Shown: piece after piece, positions 1 to 8,089 of the stretch
Numbering within the stretch: the stretch's first letter is position 1
Layout: every line of letters begins with the position of its first letter
Assembly: GCA_003427395.1 (NCBI GenBank)
Contig: BFEA01000179.1
Location: 1,511,295-1,533,403 of the forward strand
Source of the DNA: Chara braunii
Taxonomy: Eukaryota; Streptophyta; Charophyceae; Charales; Characeae
DNA: 22,109 nucleotides
Direction: 5' to 3'
Notes under the pieces: generated by a model
Database searches by the model: none
Told to the model about the DNA's origin: nothing
What the model saw: only the letters and a program-made list of their open reading frames with translations
Made by a program: the position numbers and the translations under genes

Positions 1-264
1 GTTTGGACTATCATCGGTTCATGGTTTCCTGGATGTGATCTGCTCGGCTTTTCTTTATGACTGGTTGTGAGGATTGAGTGAAGGAATTGCACTTTCAGTG
101 TACCCTATCATATCGCATGGTCAAGTCTTCCGCTGTGTTTATCTCTCCCTGTGTGGTGTGATACTCCTATCCTCTCCCCTTCCTTCTGTGTATGTATGGG
201 CATATTCGGAAGTCTATGTGAGTGAGTGTTGGCCTTCAGGCAACGAACAACCAGAATCATAACA
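1..264 (+). repeat. Left LTR of element A (3' part only)
   Basis: These 264 bases match 7635-7898 with a constant offset of 7634. The five differences are at 96 (C/T), 107 (A/G), 119 (G/A), 135 (G/A) and 188 (G/A), left versus right copy, and all are transitions. The similarity stops at 264 (ending ataaca), directly before the PBS, so this is the LTR/leader junction. The short ORFs inside (for example 74-262) recur in the right copy only because the DNA is duplicated; I do not call them genes. Confidence 0.97.
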
Positions 265-266
265 GT

Positions 267-279
267 TGGTATCGGAGTG
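267..279 (+). other. Primer-binding site of element A, initiator tRNA-Met type
   Basis: TGGTATCGGAGTG lies two bases after the end of the left LTR. Many plant LTR retrotransposons carry TGGTATCAGAGC at this place, complementary to the 3' end of initiator tRNA-Met. The copy here differs at two positions (A to G and C to T), both transitions. The position immediately after the LTR supports the call more than the sequence alone. Confidence 0.8.
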
Positions 280-804
280 ATTGGACCCAAACAGTGAAGC
301 GATTGATGAGTTGGAGCATCCATCACTATCTGGCGAGATACAGGAGTTGAATCTCATGGCGATTTATCACCTTCAGGGTTGTTGTCAGTGAGGGTGGTAG
401 TTGTGAGTGTGTGGCGAGAAGCAACAGGCAGGGGGTGATTGGCGCGTGATACTCAGAGGCCTGGGAGGCTTTGAGAGGCTATTTTAGCCTGGCGATTCAT
501 CTGGGGATTGGCGATTGTCAGTGGAGAGATCCCAGAGTATTGCGATTTTGGAATTGGGTCAGGAACCCCAATTTCCAAGCAGCGCTATACTAAGATCATC
601 AGTTATCTGCATCTGAGAGTCCAGATTCACTGAATCTGTCAGTTGAGGGTGAACCGCCTCAGGATTATCTACCGGATCACCAAGTTTGAGAGAATTCTGT
701 ACATGGGAACACTGTATACTGGCAGGTGATGAAAGTGGCGAGAGGGGCCTATGCAGACAACCATAGCCAGGGTTTCATCCATCTTCTTCAGAGTTGACCC
801 TGAA

Positions 805-1014
805 GTAAGTGTGTTCCTTACTCTACTCTGTGCAGCGATTCTGGGGTTATTTTTAGAATAGCAAAAATTGGTCTGTCAGTGTGTGTACAGTTGAAAATCG
901 AAATTCAGACTGTCAGACAGCCATAGCCATTTTCCCCTACCTTTCATCTTTGACTTCTACTAACCCTGTTTGACCTCCCTTCTGACTCAACTTTCATCTT
1001 CTACTGCTTTACAG
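805..1014 (+). other. Possible intron 1 in element A leader
   Basis: GTAAGT at 805 is a consensus 5' splice site. The 3' side ends in tgctttacag at 1014, preceded by pyrimidine-rich sequence, with CTGAC (982-986) and TACTAAC (958-964) as branch-point candidates. The length would be 210 bp. This is only a signal match; no transcript evidence is available. Confidence 0.3.
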
Positions 1015-1312
1015 TGTTGCAATTCATATTTCACTGTGAATTGGATTGTTCAGGGTCTGTTTGTCAATGATAATGACAATTTGAATTCTGCGCTGCCATA
1101 GTTGAAGCTTAGGTGGACTAGGGTCAGTCATATCATTGATTCTGTCCGTCAGAATTCAATTCTGTCAGTCCCTGGTAAATCGCAATTCAATATTCTGTCA
1201 GTGTCTGAAATCGCACGGTCAGATTTAATGTTTTGAGTCAGTTACAGTGATTTCTGTAATTCGCCATACCCCAGTATGGCATTCAGGGTCATCCAGTGGT
1301 GAAGTCAATAGG

Positions 1313-1613
1313 GTAAGTCTGAAAATAGGGTTCCCCTGTAGATCGTTACATCTTGGTCATCAGTAGATGTCTGTTAGTCACTCTGATTCACTCTGTCTGA
1401 TTAATAATCAACACTAATCAGTCCAAGAGTGCATCTTGATAAATCGTTAATTCAGGATTTGCAGTTATTGCGTGCAATTGAAGTGTTAGGTCAGTGAGTG
1501 GAAAATCGAGAAATGGATTTTTGGCTGAGTGTTCTTTGAACTGACTCTGACCCTCAAGCAGTCTGCTGAGACTGAGCACTCACTTGCTCTGACTAACAAA
1601 CCTCTGTCTACAG
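1313..1613 (+). other. Possible intron 2 in element A leader
   Basis: GTAAGT at 1313 follows GG. The acceptor is cctctgtctacag ending at 1613, and a strong branch-point candidate GACTAAC lies at 1591-1597, 16 nt before the AG. The intron would be 301 bp and would end 112 bp before the gag ATG, shortening the leader and removing upstream ATGs. Inference from splice consensus only. Confidence 0.35.
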
Positions 1614-1725
1614 CCAGGTGACAGCAACTGAGTGTGTACTGAAGGGAAAACTCGGTTACTGTTACTCCCTTGTCTGTCTCCTTTTATTGTGTGTTTATTT
1701 TATTGTCTGTTTTGTGGTTCTGAAA

Positions 1726-2997
1726 ATGTCAGACACTGAGAAGGGAGAGGCTTCTGATGTGAAGCCTCAGATCCCGCCTGACCCTTTAGAGGTTGAACTG
1801 CGGGCCGAGGAGGAGAAACTCCGCCAGCAGGCCAAGGGAGTTGAAACTCTAAAGGCTGAGCTGCAGAAGAAAGAAGAAGCAGTTCAAAAGGAGGCCACGA
1901 GGAAACTGCTTGCTGCAGATGTGGAGAAGGTCAGGGTGAGCGGTTCTTCCAGTCAATATAATAAAGACATCGTTGAGTTCGTCCTTTTGCAGGATGATAT
2001 CAACCGGTCTTATGTTCTCAGGAAAAGATCCTAAGGTGGATGTTGCAGATTGGGTGACTGCGCAGAGAACTACCTGAGTGGGTTCAAATGTGACGAGGAT
2101 GTGAAGGTGTCATCCATCCTAGCCCGGTTGGAGAGGACTGCACTGAAATGGTGCACCTCCACCTCTAGCAAGCAGGGGATGGAAATGTCTGATTGGGCGC
2201 AGAGACTGGGGGTGGCTGGTTTCCTGCAGCCGCTGCAAGACCGGTTTGCAGACAAGGAGCAAGCGAGAAAGGCTGCAGATAAAATTCTGCGTCTGGGCCA
2301 GAAAAAGTTTGACGGCTCCTTGTCCAAACTGTACTCCACCTTTGACAGTCTGACATCGACTCCAGGGTTGGAGATGAGTGAGCAGGATCTACTCATTCAT
2401 TTCCTCAGGGCAGCGCCTGATCAATACCAGCTTGCCCTTTTCTCTCGGGGCCACAAGGACTGGAGGTCCTTTGGCAGAGCAGCCCTGGACTTGGAGTCCA
2501 AACTCCATGTCCAGGAAGCACCTTCTGAAGGAAGGAAGGGACCCTCCTCCAAAGGGCGAAGAAGGAGGAAGGGTGCCCTGTTTGCTGCTGCAGCGTCTGG
2601 TTCTGATAGTGACGCAGCATCCCAGGTTGGGAGCCCTCCACCTGGGACTGCATCATCATCAGTTGCAGATACTGGTTTTGCCCTGGCTGATGCTTTGACG
2701 AGCATGACCAAGGGAAAATCCTAGGCCCAGAAAGCACCAACCAGCAGCAAGGGGAAGAGTAAGGGACGTCCCTCTTCCCCTAATGCCCAGAGAGTGCCTT
2801 TGCCACGAGACGTCCGATGGCCAGCTGACCCACTTGATCCTTCCACCTTCCCCTGGCATGCGCTCAGGATCCAGGAGGGGGTTTGGAGGAAAAGGAAGGA
2901 TATGGGGGTCTGCCTGAGATGCGAGGGGGACCATTTCCTCAAGGACTGTCCCAGCATGCCTCGCAGGTCTACAGGCGGCTCTAGTTCAGAAAACTAG
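1726..2997 (+). pseudogene. gag: Element A gag (capsid and nucleocapsid), broken
   Basis: Gag builds the virus-like particle and binds the element RNA. The ATG at 1726 starts MSDTEKGEAS; an upstream open stretch from 1618 has no ATG and encodes a hydrophobic run that I consider chance. Residues about 20-70 are charged and predicted coiled coil, the capsid part follows (ARLERTALKW, then a region to about 2500), then basic and Ser-rich linkers. A zinc knuckle CLRCEGDHFLKDC lies at about 2910-2950; its Cys-His spacing is CX2CX3HX4C, one residue shorter than the usual CX2CX4HX4C. Defects: a run at about 2010-2070 is read in another frame between two compensating shifts (so TAA appears at 2032), and an in-frame TAG is at 2722. 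Gag ends with TAG at 2995. Confidence 0.88.
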
Positions 2998-3002
2998 AGT
3001 AG

Positions 3003-3848
3003 AGAGAGGTGGAAGCAGCAACTCCTTCCACCAGTGCTGATTCACTTTCTGACGAAGGTGAATCTTCACATTCTCTCGCTGGTTCTTCTATTGCAGGAGT
3101 TGCATCTGCGGGGTCTTTCACTTTTGAAGACTCTGAGTTGGATGAGACGTGGGAGGAGGAGGATGCTCAGTATATTGCTGATATTTTCCTATTCTTGCAG
3201 GAAAAGAAGAAGCATAAATCTGAACTCATCCTGCGTCGACCCTGCATCCTAGGAGCCAAGTTCAAAGGGCTCTTAGACTGTGGGGCTACTCGCAACGTCA
3301 TCTCTCCCAAGGCAGTCAGCAAGCTGCACTTGGACCAGAGATTGGTGAAATTGCGACAGCCTTCGGAGGTAGGCATTGAAAACTCCTCCACAGTCAGGAT
3401 TACTACTGTTGTCAAGGGCCTACCTGTGTCCTTTGACAAGCAGGGAGAAGTCAGGCATCGCCTGAACTTCTATGTGTTTCCTAACGTCCCCTTTAACCTT
3501 GTCTTCTCTATGCAGTGGCTTGGAGCCACCAATCCTAGGATCGATTGGCGGATCCCTAGGGTTGAGATACCTGACCGGCATGGGGTATATAGCCCTTGCA
3601 TGCTCGCTGACGAGTACCATCCGGCCAGCAGTTGTTATTGTATGAGTGCTCGCAGATTCCTGCGATTCTCACGCCAGACTGACCACGCCCGTCTGTTCGT
3701 GGTTTTCGTCAAACAGACTGACGTGGAGACTGCTCCCTGTCCCTCTCAGATTCAACAGGTTGTGGACAGCTTCTCATATCTTATGGAGGAGCCTACTGGA
3801 CTTGTCCATAGGCAAACCAAACATAAGATTGAGATCGTGCCTGGTTAG
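3003..3848 (+). pseudogene. pol: Element A pol, protease region
   Basis: This frame opens at 3003, directly after a TAG at 3000, and is offset from gag, so gag and pol do not overlap. A Ser/Glu-rich linker leads to an aspartic protease with active-site motif LLDCGATRNVIS (about 3274-3309). Cys stands where Ser or Thr is usual in D-S/T-G, a variant I would not call inactive by itself. The region then runs into the usual spacer before RT (HKIEIVPG). An in-frame TAG at 3846 separates it from RT. There is no early ATG, so expression would need fusion to gag; the original join cannot be seen. Retropepsins act as dimers to cut the polyprotein. Confidence 0.85.
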
Positions 3849-4455
3849 GTCCCTCCCAAGGGTCGGGTCTACATGATGTCTCCTGCTGAACTTGAAGAGC
3901 TCAGGAAACAGTTAGAGATCCTGACCAGCAAGGGTTGGATCAGGCCCAGCACATCTGAGTTTGGGCCACCAGTCCTCTTTGTTCCAAAGAGGAATGGTGA
4001 GTTCAGGATGTGCGTGGACTATAGAGGTCTCAACAAAATCACGAGGAAGTCTACAGAGCCCCTTCCTCGCATTGATGATCTGTTGAATATGGTGCAGGGC
4101 TGTACCATCTTTAGCAAGATCGATCTCAAATCTGGCTATCACCAGATTGAGATGGCTAAAGGCGATGTCCACAAGACAGCCTTCAAAACCAGGTATGGCA
4201 CTTATGAGTACCTGGTTATGCCATTCGGTCTCTGCAACGCCCCAGACACTTTCCAAACAGAGATGCATCGCATACTGAGGCCTTACCTGGACAAGTTCGT
4301 AGTTGTCTACCTCGATGATATCTTGGTATTCAGTCGTTTTGTCCAGGAGCATGCGCCGCATCTGGCTCCGGTCCTCCAGGTCTTACGTCATAACCATTAT
4401 AAGATCAACAGATAGAAGTCCTCTTTTGGAGTTCCCTCTGTAGTCTATCTGGGCA
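3849..4455 (+). pseudogene. pol: Element A reverse transcriptase, N-terminal and catalytic part
   Basis: RT copies the element RNA into DNA in the particle. Recognisable blocks are [24 protein letters not shown], motif [15 protein letters not shown] (first catalytic Asp codon 4122-4124), [14 protein letters not shown], and the YLDD box at 4308-4319. Both catalytic motifs are intact. The frame is continuous with the protease except for TAG at 3846. It is closed by TAG at 4413, and a one-base shift near 4450 then moves the reading frame into the following segment. Confidence 0.93.
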
Positions 4456-5110
4456 CGTCATTTCTGGAGAGGGGTTGGCTCCTGAAGCAACGAAAGTTGC
4501 TGCAGTTCAGGACTGGCCGCGACCTGCTAACATTCGTGATGTCCGGTCCATCTTGGGGCTTGCATCCTACTACAGGAAGTTCATCAAGAACTTCTCTGCG
4601 ATTGCAGCATTCTTGACTGATCTCACAAAGAAAGACACTTCCTTTCTTTGGACATCAGAATGTCAGGAGGCTTTCACACATCTCAAGGAGGCCTTGATTC
4701 GTGCCCCTGTCTTGAAGCTACCTGACCCTACCCTACCTTTTGTGCTTACTACTGATGCNAGTCAGTATGGTGTAGGGGCGGTACTTCAGCAGGATGATGG
4801 GAATGGTCTGCAGCCTATCGAATACATGAGCAAGAAGATCAAAACGAAGAAGCTGCATGACTCTACCTATGAGAAAGAGTTGTATGCTCTTGTGTCAGCG
4901 CTCAAGCATTGGAAACACTTCCTCCTGGGCAGTCACTTCAAGATCTTTTCAGATCACTGCACCCTTCAGTGGATGAAGTCCCGGGGAGAGCTGAATGACA
5001 AGCTTGCTCGTTGCATTCAGTTCATTGACATGTTTGACTTTGAACTGAAACACAAGAAGGGCTGCTACAATCGAGTAGCAGATGCTCTGTATCTGATCTC
5101 CTTCACTCAC
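4456..5110 (+). pseudogene. pol: Element A RT connection and RNase H
   Basis: This continues RT after a single-base shift: the end of RT (RDVRSILGLASYYRKFIKNF) is followed by the connection and RNase H, which removes RNA from the hybrid. RNase H acidic residues are visible in TTDxSQYG (the x covers the N base at 4759), YEKELYAL, FSDHCTLQW and RVADAL. FSDHCTL has Cys where this family usually has Lys. After RVADAL the frame drifts (YLISFTHSFGE) and ends at TGA 5180; the family context returns in another frame, so there is a frameshift between about 5095 and 5125. Confidence 0.9.
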
Positions 5111-5217
5111 TCATTTGGAGAGAGGACACGTCAGACCATTGCCCAGTTGCTGCCCAGGATGAGATCTTTGGGCCTATTGTGAGGAATCTCCAGGACGATC
5201 CTGCCTCTGAACCATAA

Positions 5218-6087
5218 TATACTCTGGTCTCAGGACTGCTGTACACATGCAGCAGACGTGAGGAGCGTCTGTGCATTCCCCAGGACCGCAAGCCGAGGAC
5301 ACTTCTGATGTCAGAGTGTCATGATGCTCGTGGTCACTTTGGGGCCCTCAAATCTTATGCAGCCCTGTCGCAGCGCTTCTTCTGGAAGGAGATGAGGAAT
5401 GACATGCTGCACTATGTGGAAACCTGTGAGCTATGCCAAAGGAACAAGGTTGTACGCCGACCTTCCCTTGGCCTACGCAAACCCCTACCTATCCCTGATG
5501 CTCCTGTACAGTCAGTATCCATTGATTTCACTGACTTGGGTAGGACTACACCACGAGGTATGCGTCAGGTCATGGTATGTGTGGATCGGTTCTCCAAATA
5601 TGCAGAGTTCATCCCCTTACCACTTGAGGATCGTGTGTCAGCCGTTCAGGCGGCATTTGCTGACAGGTGGGTTACACATCATGGACCACCCACCTCTATT
5701 GTCAGTGACAGCGATCCCCGGTTTTGTAGCAATAAATGGCAATCCTACTGCAGGGATTACCTTCATTCTCGTCTGGATATGACATCTGGTTGTCATCCTG
5801 AAGCCAATGGACAGGCTGAAGTGATGAACCAGATTCTTTTCCAGCTGCTGCGTCCTGTGATCAGCCCTGATCAGCAGGACTGGGATCTCCATCTGGGTCG
5901 TGCACAACTTGTGTATAACACTTCTGTACACTCCTCCACTGGCTTCACACACTACCGGTTACACTGGGGTCGTGAGCCACGGCAGCCTCTCGATGACATC
6001 ATCGGCAAGTCTACACCTACGCTGACACCTGGAACTGCAGAGTTCACCAGGCGTTACCGTGTGGACATAGAGCCGCGCCCGTGCTAA
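5218..6087 (+). pseudogene. pol: Element A integrase (zinc finger and catalytic core)
   Basis: Integrase inserts the cDNA into the genome. An HHCC zinc finger is seen as ECHDARGHFG ... CELCQRNK at about 5314-5445, with ATG 5308 internal to the polyprotein. The catalytic triad residues are Asp in VSIDFTDLG, Asp in IVSDSDPRF and Glu in GQAEVMNQ; all three are present. A TAA at 5215-5217 interrupts the same frame upstream. The frame ends at TAA 6085 after a one-base shift near 6075, and the C-terminal part resumes in the next frame. The core is otherwise intact. Confidence 0.93.
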
Positions 6088-6619
6088 CCTGTTGAAAGCC
6101 CAAAAGGCTATGATTCAGCAAGCTAATAAGCACGGGCGTCCTTCTACAATTCGCACAGGTGACTGGATGCGAGTACTCAGTTTTGAGTTGTCACGAGAGG
6201 AGGACATATCGCCTAAACTGTTGCCACGATACATGGGTCCATGGCAGGTCTTAGATACAGTGGGAGCTGATCCATTTGGACCATCCTATACACTAGATGT
6301 CCCTCTGCATCTACAAACCTACCCTGTCTTTCATGCATCTAAGTTGTTGTCATTCACGCCAGTTGATGCATTCCCAGACAGGCCTCCTCAATTCGGTCCC
6401 TCTATCCCTGGCAAAGGGTATGAGGTCGAATCTGTGGAGGATGAGTTAGGTACAGGTCCAGATAAGGAGTACCTTGTGAAGTTCTTGTACCAGCCACACA
6501 CTGAGGACCGCTGATTTACTCGCAAGGAACTTCTGAAGACAGCCAAGTCTGACATCCTCAAGTATGAGGCAGCACAGAAGGGAGTGTCCCTTCGGCGCTC
6601 TGCACGCCTACGCCCCTAG
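6088..6619 (+). pseudogene. pol: Element A integrase C-terminus and chromodomain-like tail
   Basis: After the frameshift the typical C-terminal integrase sequence is visible: KAQKAMIQQANKHGR, GDWMRV, LPRYMGPWQVLD, TYPVFHASKLL. A chromodomain-like module follows (GYEVESVEDEL, EYLVKFLYQPHTEDR). TGA at 6512-6514 then interrupts it, after which FTRKELLKTAKSDIL and RRSARLRP continue to TAG at 6617. Family context suggests that the TGA replaced a Trp codon. Chromodomain-like tails can direct integration to particular chromatin. The same arrangement closes element B's pol, so A and B are related. Confidence 0.88.
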
Positions 6620-6746
6620 CTCGGAGATCCTCGCTCGGGGGAGGGTAGGTCTGCAATGACTTCTGTTTTCTGGTCGTTTGTAGCCTCTCTCTGTCGACGC
6701 TGTATTCGTATTTTGTTTTGGCTGAGGTCTAACCGAGAAACCTACC

Positions 6747-6759
6747 TGTGGGGGAAATT
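6747..6759 (+). other. Polypurine tract candidate of element A
   Basis: Purine-rich gtgggggaaatt directly precedes the TGTGAGGGAC that I take as the right LTR start. An alternative is the tract ctcgggggagggtagg at about 6633-6648, which would put the LTR start at TGCAATGAC (6652). I prefer the first because it gives a TGT...ACA LTR. Confidence 0.55.
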
Positions 6760-7113
6760 TGTGAGGGACATATCTGCAAATCCGGGAAAAAACAGGCCCG
6801 GTACTAATTTGATTCCCTGCAACTACCCTAACTGCGTATAGCAGGCCCGGGCTACCTTAGGACAGACAGGCCCTAAGGGCCTACGCTGAATAGACGGTCC
6901 TATAACCTGTAGCCGGGTCCGGTAGAGGCCAAGAGGCCGAAACAAATACAGTACCGGTCGGTCAGTCTGTCCGGTCTAGGTCGAGTCTAGGCTAGTTGTG
7001 GTCTATAGATAGATTGGGCACATCGGTTCAGGGCTTTTGGTGGTTGGTACCATGTACATCGCTGCTGCACAACGCATGAACTGGAAGTGGTGACGGCTCA
7101 GAGTTGGGGGAGA

Positions 7114-7295
7114 CAGCCATAGCTGGACCTTCGGAGCATCAGCCATAGCTGGGGCTGATGCTGTCCTCTGAGAGCACGCGGGGCTGTTCAAAGGTCCGAG
7201 CTATTTGGAGTCTGCTAGGAGGCGAAAGAGTTGGTGCCCTGTCGGACCCTCCTCCAGAGTGGGGTTCCAGGGTTAGGGCTTTGCAGCCATAGCTG
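7114..7295 (+). promoter_or_regulatory. Three copies of a 12-bp dyad, CAGCCATAGCTG, in U3
   Basis: CAGC-CATA-GCTG, an inverted repeat with a 4-base spacer, occurs exactly at about 7114, 7140 and 7284. Short repeated dyads upstream of the transcript start in an LTR are often transcription-factor sites; that role is inferred. Confidence 0.45.
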
Positions 7296-7329
7296 TAGCT
7301 TCTCCTCAGACGTCATCTTGTCAGGGTTT

Positions 7330-7490
7330 GGTGGCGCTGCTGCAGACTTCCACCCGGGAAGCCTTCCGACACTTCGTCATCATTAGATACTGTGGTGCTG
7401 GTCTTCTTCTTCATCCCCTAAGTGGCCCTTGGCCTCAGAGGCCTGTTTCAGGGTGGCGCTGCTCCCAGGAGGCTGTATCTGGGTGGCGCT
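7330..7490 (+). repeat. GGTGGCGCT repeated three times in the LTR
   Basis: The 9-mer occurs at about 7330, 7452 and 7482, the first two followed by GCT. It lies between the 12-bp dyads and the poly(A) signal. It may be regulatory or the relic of local duplication. Confidence 0.4.
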
Positions 7491-7614
7491 TGATGTTTCA
7501 GGGGCTCAGGGGGTGTCATGGGTGTTATTCAGGGTTGGGGAGTGAAGCGCTGCTCATTTCTGAGCAGCGCACTGCAGTACTGAAGTTATCCTGACAATTC
7601 GAGACTCTGAGTTT

Positions 7615-7620
7615 AATAAA
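7615..7620 (+). promoter_or_regulatory. Poly(A) signal AATAAA in the right LTR
   Basis: AATAAA sits 278 bp before the LTR end, a plausible place for the signal that ends the element transcript shortly downstream. No transcript data support the exact end. Confidence 0.55.
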
Positions 7621-7898
7621 CAGTGTGTAACTGTGTTTGGACTATCATCGGTTCATGGTTTCCTGGATGTGATCTGCTCGGCTTTTCTTTATGACTGGTT
7701 GTGAGGATTGAGTGAAGGAATTGCACTTTTAGTGTACCCTGTCATATCGCATAGTCAAGTCTTCCGCTATGTTTATCTCTCCCTGTGTGGTGTGATACTC
7801 CTATCCTCTCCCCTTCCTTCTATGTATGTATGGGCATATTCGGAAGTCTATGTGAGTGAGTGTTGGCCTTCAGGCAACGAACAACCAGAATCATAACA

Positions 7899-8089
7899 CC
7901 TACAACACACAACAGCAAAATACCAAGGCAGAGGTCACGGGTTCAAACACACAGGGGTCGACTTGGTATTGTACACGGGTGAGGACAAGGTCTAGGGATC
8001 GAGCCCTGGGATCTTCATCTGCTACTGCAAAGGTGAAAACCGTTTCACTCCCGCGGCCTAAATTCGAGGTCCTCAAAGAATATTCTAGT
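7899..8089. other. Spacer between element A and element B's 3' end
   Basis: No supported gene. This is the flank next to A's insertion and the 3' untranslated region of B. It holds a perfect 9-bp inverted repeat (7919-7927 AATACCAAG with 7962-7970 CTTGGTATT) around a 34-nt loop containing GGTTCAAAC, which resembles an RNA polymerase III B box. A second B-box-like word is in the opposite orientation at about 7998. A SINE fragment is possible but not shown. Confidence 0.4.

Larger units (their letters stand above)
265..1725 (+). other. Long untranslated leader of element A
   Basis: About 1.46 kb lies between the LTR end and the likely gag ATG at 1726. Stop codons are frequent in all + strand frames and I recognise no protein. 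It contains TGTCAGT six times (383, 516, 637, 874, 1163, 1196), far more than chance for a 7-mer in this length. It also contains two GTAAGT donor-like sites (805, 1313), each followed by a pyrimidine-rich stretch and CAG (1014, 1613). The related word CCATAGCC occurs near 764 and 916, echoing the dyad repeated in the LTR. Confidence 0.8.
1..7898 (+). mobile_element. Element A: Ty3/gypsy LTR retrotransposon, decayed, left end cut by window
   Basis: Order seen: left LTR remnant, tRNA-Met-like PBS, long leader, gag, protease, RT, RNase H, integrase, chromodomain-like tail, polypurine tract, right LTR. Integrase following RNase H is the Ty3/gypsy order. Positions 1-264 recur at 7635-7898 with five differences, which proves the LTR pair. 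At least five in-frame stops (2722, 3846, 4413, 5215, 6512) and frameshifts near 2010/2070, 4450, 5110 and 6075 mean that it cannot encode an intact polyprotein. A target-site duplication cannot be tested because the left boundary lies outside the window; the bases right of the element are cctac. Confidence 0.95.
6760..7898 (+). repeat. Right LTR of element A (complete)
   Basis: The right boundary at 7898 is fixed by comparison with the left copy. The left boundary is inferred from the PPT and the terminal TGT/ACA symmetry, giving about 1139 bp; 6652 is an alternative. The last 264 bp match 1-264. An AATAAA at 7615 probably marks the poly(A) region, and the upstream part (U3) is GGCC-rich with repeated dyads. 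TATAGATA at about 7004 might be a TATA element, but that is weak. Confidence 0.85.

Noticed and set aside
74-262. 62-residue open frame in the LTR, recurring at 7708-7896
   Set aside because: It recurs because the LTR is duplicated; there is no recognisable domain and the region is the untranslated end of the LTR.
1618-1725. Hydrophobic N-terminal extension of gag resembling a signal peptide or membrane anchor
   Set aside because: It has no ATG (starts at GTG), lies next to a likely 3' splice site, and the ATG at 1726 begins a typical charged gag N-terminus.
2990-3010. Programmed frameshift between gag and pol of element A
   Set aside because: The two frames do not overlap: gag stops at 2995 and the pol frame opens only at 3003 after its own TAG; no slippery site is usable.
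3912-4361. 149-residue antisense open frame opposite RT of element A
   Set aside because: It is a shadow of the conserved RT coding strand.
1726-6619. Stop-codon reassignment (several in-frame TAGs in element A)
   Set aside because: TAA and TGA also interrupt family-conserved positions, and frameshifts are present, so ordinary decay explains the pattern.
7001-7015. TATA box TATAGATA in the LTR
   Set aside because: It would place the transcript start about 600 bp before the poly(A) signal; possible but not supported enough to list as a site.
7960-8050. tRNA gene on the minus strand (B-box-like word and possible A box)
   Set aside because: The A-box candidate is too close and lacks the GG; no cloverleaf can be folded by eye.
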